From the NCBI GenBank assembly GCA_002368865.1, contig DFDT01000135.1:1-18020 (forward strand): DNA of 18,020 nt, read 5' to 3'. This document shows, in pieces, positions 8,253 to 13,910 of this stretch (position 1 is its first letter; each line of letters starts with the position of its first letter). The notes beneath the pieces were generated by a model. The model saw nothing but the letters and a program-made list of their open reading frames with translations, did not search any database and was not told the DNA's origin. The stretch comes from Lachnospiraceae bacterium UBA3821 (GTDB taxonomy: Bacteria > Bacillota > Clostridia > Lachnospirales > Lachnospiraceae). The translations under genes and the position numbers were made by a program.

Positions 8253-8842
8253 TGCTTAGGGTGATCGGAATGATGTATGTGACGCTGGCGCCTACGGTGT
8301 TGGCGGGGATCTTTAATATGGTCTGGTGCAAGCTTCCGGTGATGCGGTTTGCCAGAGTACCCATCGACGGGGGCAGAAACTTCACCGACGGCAGGAGGAT
8401 CTTCGGGGACAGTAAGACCTGGAAGGGTCTATTCGGCTATGTCATGCTGAATCTGCTCTTTGCGATCCTCTGGGGAGCGGTGTGCCGGACGGCAGGGCTG
8501 GAACCGTGGAATTTCTTTTACGTAAATCATGCGAACCGGCTGGGATACAATGTGCTTGTGGGTATCCTGCTGGGGTTAGGATATTCGCTGTTTGAACTGC
8601 CCAACAGCTTCCTAAAGAGGCGGCTGGATATCTCTCAGAGCAAGCAGATAAGCGGTGCGAGGAAGGTGTTTTTCGTGTTCTTAGATCAGGCGGATTCCGT
8701 GCTCGGGGTGGCGCTTGTGGTGTGGCTGTTTTATGATCTGGGGATCGGGTTGTACCTGCTCTATGTGCTGGTGGGGGCGGGGACACACATTTTACTGAAT
8801 ATGATGCTCTACTTTATGAAGCTGAGGAAAAATATGTTCTAA
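8252..8842 (+). CDS. CDP-archaeol synthase-like (CarS/CdsA superfamily) CTP:lipid-phosphate transferase
   Basis: A 196-residue, ~5-TM enzyme of the CTP transferase superfamily, expected to make a CDP-activated lipid (CDP-diacylglycerol or CDP-archaeol type) from a lipid phosphate and CTP at the membrane. Evidence is the CarS-like loop DGRRIFGDSKTWKG (46-59), then SFLKRR (119-124) and FLDQADS (143-149). The last two reproduce the S-x-x-K-R ... D-x-x-D signature of CDP-diglyceride synthases. The length is near that of archaeal CarS and shorter than CdsA (~270-300). The ATG shares one base with the permease stop (TAATG). The following genes use or remodel CDP-lipids, which supports the call. A normal clostridial genome should also carry cdsA elsewhere, so this is probably a specialised paralog. 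Confidence 0.8.
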   Translation: MLRVIGMMYVTLAPTVLAGIFNMVWCKLPVMRFARVPIDGGRNFTDGRRIFGDSKTWKGLFGYVMLNLLFAILWGAVCRTAGLEPWNFFYVNHANRLGYNVLVGILLGLGYSLFELPNSFLKRRLDISQSKQISGARKVFFVFLDQADSVLGVALVVWLFYDLGIGLYLLYVLVGAGTHILLNMMLYFMKLRKNMF

Positions 8843-8871
8843 GCAAAAGGCAGATAGCGAGGTGGCAACGT

Positions 8872-11367
8872 ATGATCGTAAGATTGGCAAAGGATGAGAC
8901 GAGAGAAGAAAAGCTGGGCAACAAGGGTAAATTCCTGCTGCAGATGAAAAAGAACGGGTTTGAGGTGCCAGGCGGATTTCTACTGGACAGCGACGTCTAT
9001 GAGGAGACGATCCGGGCAAACGGTCTGGAGGAAAAGATCAAAGCCGCGCTGAAGCATCTGACGAGATATACGGTCAGACAGGTGTCCAAAGAGATCAGGG
9101 AACTGTTTGCGCAGGCGACACTGCCGGAGCAGATCGCGGCGCAGGTGGAGTCGCTTGCCCAGGAAGGGCGGCTTTACGCCGTGCGCTCCAGCGGCACCAA
9201 GGAGGATCTGGAGCAGTACTCCTTTGCGGGACAATATGATACGTTTCTGAATGTGAAGAAAGAGGATCTGTGTGAAAAGATCCTGGGCTGCTATCAGTCT
9301 CTGTTTGGCGAGGTGGTGCTGCATTATCTGGCGGATCATGCGGAACTGTCTACGGACGATCTGCAGATGTCGGTGGTGGTGCAGGAGATGGTACCTGCAC
9401 AGTACAGCGGGATCTGTTTCACGGTGAATCCGTCCTCGGGCGCGGATAAGGAGATGGTGATCGAGGTGTCCGAAGGGTTGGGAGAAAATATCGTCAGCGG
9501 TAAGACCAGACCGGAGCAATATTTTTATGACTGGTATGAACAACAGGAGATCCGGCGGGGGTCCAGGAACCGTTTTTTGACGACGGAGGCGGTGCAGCAG
9601 TATGGGGAAGTGTTTGGCGCGGTGCAGCAGTTTTTCGGGTATCCCTGTGACATTGAATTTGCGGTATGCGACGGGAAGCTGTATGTGCTGCAGGCCAGGC
9701 GGATCACAAGGATCCAGTATAACGGCATTACGGATATGTGGACTACGGCGGATTTCAAGGACGGCGGCGTGTCCGCAACGGTCTGCACGCCGTATATGTG
9801 GAGTCTGTACGAATACATCTGGGAGTACTCCCTGCGGAAATTTATTGTGGGTTCGGAGATTCTGAAGGACGAGGAACTGCCGCGGAAGCTGGGGCAGATG
9901 TTCTACGGGCGTCCGTACTGGAACATGAGCGCGGTGAAAAAGACCATGAGTCAGATCATCGGCTATAAGGAGCGGGAGTTCGACAACGAGTACGGCATCA
10001 TTGGAAATTATGAAGGAGACGGAGAGACCACGAAGGTCACGCCGCAGACCCTGGCGCACATGCTGAAGATTGTGGTGAACCAGACCCGTATCCTGAATCA
10101 CCGGAGAAGAAATGCAGAGCGTTTCAAGAGCGAGCTGTTGGAGATCTACAACGAATACAAGGAAAAGTATGACAGCCATCTTGCGGGGCAGGCATCGATC
10201 CCAAATATCAAAAAAGATTTTTATCATCTGACGAAGAAAGTTTATCTGCGGAGTGAAACCACTTATTTCTGGCAGATTTTCATCAATACCATCCATCAGT
10301 CGCTTTACAAGGACAGTCTGCTCAAATATGTTTCGGAGAGCGAGTATCTGTCGCTGCTAGGCGGCATTGACAATATTTCGCATCTGCTGCCTTTTTACGA
10401 GATGTGGGATCTGAGCCGGAAGATCCGCGGCGAGGAAGCGGGATATGATTTCCGGGCTGAGGCAAAGCAGATCATCGACCGGTACGGCTACCACTCCGAC
10501 AAGGAGCTGGACATTACCTATCCCTGTTACTATGAGGAGCCTGAGGTCATGATCGATATGATCCGGGAGATGGTGTCGCTGGAGGATTCTTATTCGCCGG
10601 TGGCGGACAAGGAAAAGTGCGCGGAAATGTACGAGGAAGTGCTGCAGAGCATCGCGGGAAAAGTATCCCCGGGGAATTTTAAAAGTATTCGCAAAAAAGT
10701 GGCGAACATGCGCAGCATGCTCTGGTGGCGAGAGGAGTTTCGCGATGTTTCCACCCGGTTTTATTACCTGCTGCGGGTGTACACCATAGAGTATGCCAAG
10801 AGCCTGCAGGCAAAGGGCGTGTTGGAGAACTGGGAGGATGTCTGGTTCTTAAAGGTGGGCAATCTCTGGGACTACATTGAGCACAAGGCGGATCCGGAGG
10901 GGCTTCAGGAACTGGTGCGCAAAAATAAGAGATATTACAATGCGTACCGGAATTATATGAGTGAAAATGAAATCGGCACGATCTTTTCGGAGATGGCAGC
11001 AGGAAAGGCAGGAAATCCGGGGGCAGGCGGTCAGACGGATTGCGATGGGATCAAAGGTCTGGGCGCCAACAACGGCACAGTAACAGGTGTGGCGAGAGTG
11101 ATCGAGGATTTCTCGCAGATCGACAGGCTGCAGAAGGGTGATATCCTGGTGACCCGTTTCACAGATACCGGCTGGACGCCGAAGTTTGCGATCCTTTCCG
11201 GAATTGTGACGGAGTACGGCGGGATCCTGTGCCATGCGGCAATCGTGTCAAGGGAATATGGAATTCCGGCGATCGTATGCTGTAAGGACGCTATGAAGAA
11301 GATCAGGGACGGACAGATCATCACGGTGGACGGCACCACGGGAACCGTGACATTACAGAAGAAATAA
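8872..11367 (+). CDS. ATP-grasp/phospho-histidine dikinase-like phosphotransferase 1 (PEP-synthase/rifampin phosphotransferase type)
   Basis: An 831-residue, apparently soluble enzyme. An N-terminal PPDK_N ATP-grasp domain (~1-290) shows YAVRSSGTKED (R105), SFAGQYDTFLNV, VVQEMVPAQYSGICFTVNP and DIEFAVCDGKLYVLQARR. A ~430-residue helical middle region of no recognisable family follows. The extreme C-terminus is the swivelling PEP-utilizers domain, with GGILCHAAIVSREYGIPAIV and catalytic His788. The PEP/pyruvate TIM barrel of true PEP synthase or PPDK is missing. The order matches rifampin phosphotransferase (~867 residues), where the middle domain binds the acceptor and ATP beta-phosphate passes through the histidine. 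The ATG at 8872 has a GAGGTGG site. Its place between CTP-transferase and CDP-alcohol transferase genes suggests an acceptor in lipid synthesis; the actual substrate is unknown. Confidence 0.8.
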   Translation: MIVRLAKDETREEKLGNKGKFLLQMKKNGFEVPGGFLLDSDVYEETIRANGLEEKIKAALKHLTRYTVRQVSKEIRELFAQATLPEQIAAQVESLAQEGRLYAVRSSGTKEDLEQYSFAGQYDTFLNVKKEDLCEKILGCYQSLFGEVVLHYLADHAELSTDDLQMSVVVQEMVPAQYSGICFTVNPSSGADKEMVIEVSEGLGENIVSGKTRPEQYFYDWYEQQEIRRGSRNRFLTTEAVQQYGEVFGAVQQFFGYPCDIEFAVCDGKLYVLQARRITRIQYNGITDMWTTADFKDGGVSATVCTPYMWSLYEYIWEYSLRKFIVGSEILKDEELPRKLGQMFYGRPYWNMSAVKKTMSQIIGYKEREFDNEYGIIGNYEGDGETTKVTPQTLAHMLKIVVNQTRILNHRRRNAERFKSELLEIYNEYKEKYDSHLAGQASIPNIKKDFYHLTKKVYLRSETTYFWQIFINTIHQSLYKDSLLKYVSESEYLSLLGGIDNISHLLPFYEMWDLSRKIRGEEAGYDFRAEAKQIIDRYGYHSDKELDITYPCYYEEPEVMIDMIREMVSLEDSYSPVADKEKCAEMYEEVLQSIAGKVSPGNFKSIRKKVANMRSMLWWREEFRDVSTRFYYLLRVYTIEYAKSLQAKGVLENWEDVWFLKVGNLWDYIEHKADPEGLQELVRKNKRYYNAYRNYMSENEIGTIFSEMAAGKAGNPGAGGQTDCDGIKGLGANNGTVTGVARVIEDFSQIDRLQKGDILVTRFTDTGWTPKFAILSGIVTEYGGILCHAAIVSREYGIPAIVCCKDAMKKIRDGQIITVDGTTGTVTLQKK

Positions 11368-11405
11368 TGACATTGTCAGATGGGGTAGATGAAAGGTGTG
11401 ACGAG

Positions 11406-12017
11406 ATGATTCTTGGAATGTGGAATAAATCTGTGATCCTGACCTACGTGGGCATGGCGTTTGCCGTGCTTGGCATGTGTGCAGCGATTTCCGGCGGAAA
11501 ACTCAACTACGCCTATGCCTGCCTGATCGTGGCGGGAGTGTGCGACCTGTTTGACGGCGCCGTGGCGAGAAGGGTGAAGCGCACGGAGGAAGAAAAGCAG
11601 TTCGGAATCCAGCTGGATTCGCTGGTGGATGTGGTGAGCTTTATCGCGCTGCCGATCACTATTTTTTGTGCCATGGGATTTATCAAAGACTATCAGATCG
11701 GGCTGTATGTGTTGTTTGCGGTCAGCGGGATCGCCAGGCTGGGATATTTTAATGTGGTGACGGCGGATGAGAACGGACCGGTCAAGTATTATACAGGGCT
11801 GCCGGTGACCTATTCCGCGCTGATCTTTTCCGTGGGATACCTGCTGGAATATAGGCTGCCTGCGCATGTATTTGAGATCTTTTTTATGGTGCTTGTGGCT
11901 GGGGTGGCGGCGCTGGGGGTACTGAAGGTGCCCATTGTGAAGCCGAGAGGGATTGCGTATGCGTTTTTTGGTGTGCTGGCGATCGGAATGCTGGTGCTTT
12001 ATCTGGCGATCTTATGA
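11406..12017 (+). CDS. pssA: CDP-alcohol phosphatidyltransferase, probable phosphatidylserine synthase
   Basis: A 203-residue multi-TM enzyme that would replace CMP of a CDP-lipid with an alcohol. The signature is D47-x2-D50-G51-x2-A54-R55, then G67-x3-D71-x3-D75. The A-R to G spacing is 11 residues instead of the canonical 8 (RVKRTEEEKQF between R55 and G67), a variant I associate with clostridial PssA-like proteins. The next gene is a phosphatidylserine decarboxylase, so serine is the most likely alcohol. The ATG at 11406 is preferred for the AAAGGTG site at 11392-11398 and a PssA-like N-terminus. An in-frame ATG at 11367 overlaps the preceding stop (TAATG) and could add 13 residues. Archaetidylserine synthase belongs to the same family and cannot be excluded. 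Confidence 0.85.
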   Translation: MILGMWNKSVILTYVGMAFAVLGMCAAISGGKLNYAYACLIVAGVCDLFDGAVARRVKRTEEEKQFGIQLDSLVDVVSFIALPITIFCAMGFIKDYQIGLYVLFAVSGIARLGYFNVVTADENGPVKYYTGLPVTYSALIFSVGYLLEYRLPAHVFEIFFMVLVAGVAALGVLKVPIVKPRGIAYAFFGVLAIGMLVLYLAIL

Positions 12018-12078
12018 TTGAAATATAGATGAGGGAGAGCCCGGAGCCCGGGGCATCCGGATAGAGGAGCATAGAGCA

Positions 12079-13017
12079 GTGAAAGTTTATGACAGACAGA
12101 GTAAGACTTACATAGAAATACAGCAGTACGGGCAGGAGAAGTTACAGTTTCTGTACGGGAATCCGTTTGGCAGGATGTTGTTAAAATTGGTGATCTCTCC
12201 GGTCACATCGCGGATCTACGGCTGGTATAACAGGCGGCCTGCGAGTGCAGCCAAAATCCCGGCGTTTATCAGGGAACATGGCATCCGGATGGAAGACTTT
12301 GAGGACAGAGAGTATCGGTCGTTTTCAGATTTTTTTACCCGGAAACTGAGGCCTGGGGCCCGGCAGATCGACAGGAACGAGAACGCGTTGATCTCACCGG
12401 CGGACGCGAAGCTTTTGGCGTATGACATCAGTGACGATCTGATGATCCGGGTGAAGGGAAGCGACTATACGGTGGAGGAGCTGTTGGGCTGCGGTGACAG
12501 AAACAGAAATAAGAACAGAAAAAAAAACAGAAACGGAAGTGCGGGAAAACGAGCGAAGATCAGCAGTTGTATCAATCTGGAGGATTTTAGCGGTGGGCGC
12601 TGCCTGGTGTTTCGGCTCTGCATGGATGACTATCACAGGTATTGCTTTATGGATTGGGGCAGGCTAACGGCCAGATATTCCATCAAAGGGAAGCTGCACA
12701 CGGTGAGCTCAATTTCGAAGGATCATAAGATCTACAAAGAGAATTCCCGCGTGGTCAATGGGTATCAGACGGAGCATTTCGGCAGAGTGATCCAGATCGA
12801 AGTCGGCGCGCTGTTGGTGGGGCGCATCCGGAACCGGAAAGTTAGGGAGTTTGAGAAGGGGGAGGAGAAGGGATTTTTCGAACCCGGCGGTTCTACGATC
12901 ATTGTACTGCTGCAAAAGGGCGTGGCGGATCTGGATGAGGATATTGTGCGGATGAGCGCCGAGGGGATTGAGACCGTCGTGCGCTATGGGGAAAAAATTG
13001 GAGAAAAATATGTTTAA
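12079..13017 (+). CDS. psd: Phosphatidylserine decarboxylase proenzyme with atypical active-site residues
   Basis: A 312-residue pyruvoyl-type decarboxylase that would turn phosphatidylserine (or an analogue) into the ethanolamine lipid. Landmarks are FSDFFTRKLRPGARQI (82-97), SPADAKLL with Asp109, DDYHRYC (183-189) and the self-cleavage site GGST with Ser272, which would become the pyruvoyl group. E. coli Psd uses an Asp-His-Ser triad (D90-H147-S254), with the His in DYHRVH. Here that second His is Cys189 (DYHRYC), while the stretch corresponding to E. coli TEFG reads TEHFG (His233). A ~20-residue Asn/Arg/Lys-rich insert occupies ~139-161. GTG 12079 is chosen for GAGGAG at 12064-12069. Placed directly after the synthase gene, as in many pss-psd pairs. 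The gene overlaps the next by 8 nt. Confidence 0.9.
   Translation: MKVYDRQSKTYIEIQQYGQEKLQFLYGNPFGRMLLKLVISPVTSRIYGWYNRRPASAAKIPAFIREHGIRMEDFEDREYRSFSDFFTRKLRPGARQIDRNENALISPADAKLLAYDISDDLMIRVKGSDYTVEELLGCGDRNRNKNRKKNRNGSAGKRAKISSCINLEDFSGGRCLVFRLCMDDYHRYCFMDWGRLTARYSIKGKLHTVSSISKDHKIYKENSRVVNGYQTEHFGRVIQIEVGALLVGRIRNRKVREFEKGEEKGFFEPGGSTIIVLLQKGVADLDEDIVRMSAEGIETVVRYGEKIGEKYV
12496..12535 (+). repeat. A-rich imperfect repeat (AACAGA-like) inside psd
   Basis: The segment consists of irregular copies of AACAGA/AACAGAAA plus a run of nine A (12519-12527). It encodes the Asn/Arg/Lys-rich insert of the decarboxylase. The A9 run is a plausible slippage site. Confidence 0.6.
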
Positions 13018-13909
13018 ACGATTACAGATTTATTTTAAAGAGCGTTATCCGATCCTGCCGAGGCTGGTGCTGGGCGGCATTGTGTTCGGGGAGATCCACT
13101 TTATTATTCTGTTGAATGAGGGGATCACGAAATTTCAGATCGGGATCCAGGAGTTCATCGGCGCGTTCACGGTATTTGCCTTTTTGCTGTGGCTTAGGAT
13201 CGCGGATGATCTGAAGGACTTTGAGACGGACAAGGTGCTGTTTCCGGACAGACCGTTGGCGGACGGCAGAGTAGATAAGAAGGATGTGGTGATCATCTGC
13301 GCAATTGTGGAAGCAGTGGCGCTGATCCTGAATTTTCTGTTTATGAATAACTTTGTGTTCTGCATGATCCTGTATTTTTACGGGTATCTGATGAGCAAGT
13401 GGTTTTTTCAGAAGGCGAAGATCCAGCCCAGTCTGCCGCTGGCGCTGGTGACCCACAATCCGGTGCAGATGTTTGTGAATCTGTATATTATCTCTTTTAC
13501 CGTGATCAAGTATCAGCTGCCCTTTGTGACGATCGCCACGGTGATGGCGCTGTGGACGCTGTATTTTCCGGCGCTGATCTGGGAGGTATCCAGAAAGATC
13601 AAGGCACCCAAGGACGAGAACGATTATACGACCTATTCCAAGCTGTTCGGATACCGGAAGTCCACCCGGTTTGTGCTGATCCTGACCATTGTGGATATCA
13701 TTACGAACATCATTCTGGTGTGGCGGCTGAACAAGATTTCCGTGGTTGTGCTGATCGGGCTTGTGTCCTGGATGACCTGGAAGTTTGTGCAGTTTATCAA
13801 AGATCCGGAGCAGTTTGTGCTGGTGGACAAGGTGGAGCGATACACGTATCTGCAGGAGAGTACGATGCTGCTCACGATTGTGGTGTTTTTGCTGGTGGGG
13901 AAGATATAG
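13010..13909 (+). CDS. UbiA-family prenyltransferase-like membrane protein
   Basis: A 299-residue protein with about eight TM helices. The first Asp-rich motif of UbiA enzymes is visible as RIADDLKDFETDKVLFPDRPLADGRV (residues 63-88). It provides D66, D67, D70 and D74, which would bind Mg-diphosphate of a prenyl donor, and the family's DRPL. The second motif region reads WEVSRKIKAPKDENDYTTYSKL (191-212) rather than the common YDxxD form. UbiA enzymes attach prenyl chains to quinones, haem, sugars or, in archaea, glycerol-phosphate lipids (DGGGP synthase). The acceptor here is unknown, though the lipid context makes a lipid plausible. ATG 13010 has GGAGA 5-6 nt upstream and overlaps psd by 8 nt; the upstream in-frame ATG at 12968 lies deep in psd and is unlikely. 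Confidence 0.8.
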   Translation: MFKRLQIYFKERYPILPRLVLGGIVFGEIHFIILLNEGITKFQIGIQEFIGAFTVFAFLLWLRIADDLKDFETDKVLFPDRPLADGRVDKKDVVIICAIVEAVALILNFLFMNNFVFCMILYFYGYLMSKWFFQKAKIQPSLPLALVTHNPVQMFVNLYIISFTVIKYQLPFVTIATVMALWTLYFPALIWEVSRKIKAPKDENDYTTYSKLFGYRKSTRFVLILTIVDIITNIILVWRLNKISVVVLIGLVSWMTWKFVQFIKDPEQFVLVDKVERYTYLQESTMLLTIVVFLLVGKI

Positions 13910-13910
13910 G

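Noticed and set aside
8980..10296. A 438-codon open frame on the minus strand
   Set aside because: It lies fully inside the dikinase-like gene, whose + strand motifs are unmistakable. The minus translation is rich in His/Arg/Leu/Gln as expected from antisense of a biased coding sequence and has no binding site or recognisable domain.
8872..11367. Calling the dikinase-like genes ppsA or ppdK
   Set aside because: Both proteins end at the phospho-His domain, with no C-terminal PEP/pyruvate barrel, and the domain order differs from true PEP synthase and PPDK.
12018..12078. Possible short ORF or regulatory hairpin in the gap before psd (GAGCCCGGAGCCCGGGG)
   Set aside because: The only ATG-started frame is about 11 codons long with a poor site, and the GC-rich direct repeat gives no convincing stem with a T-tract. 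It looks like a simple leader carrying the psd binding site.
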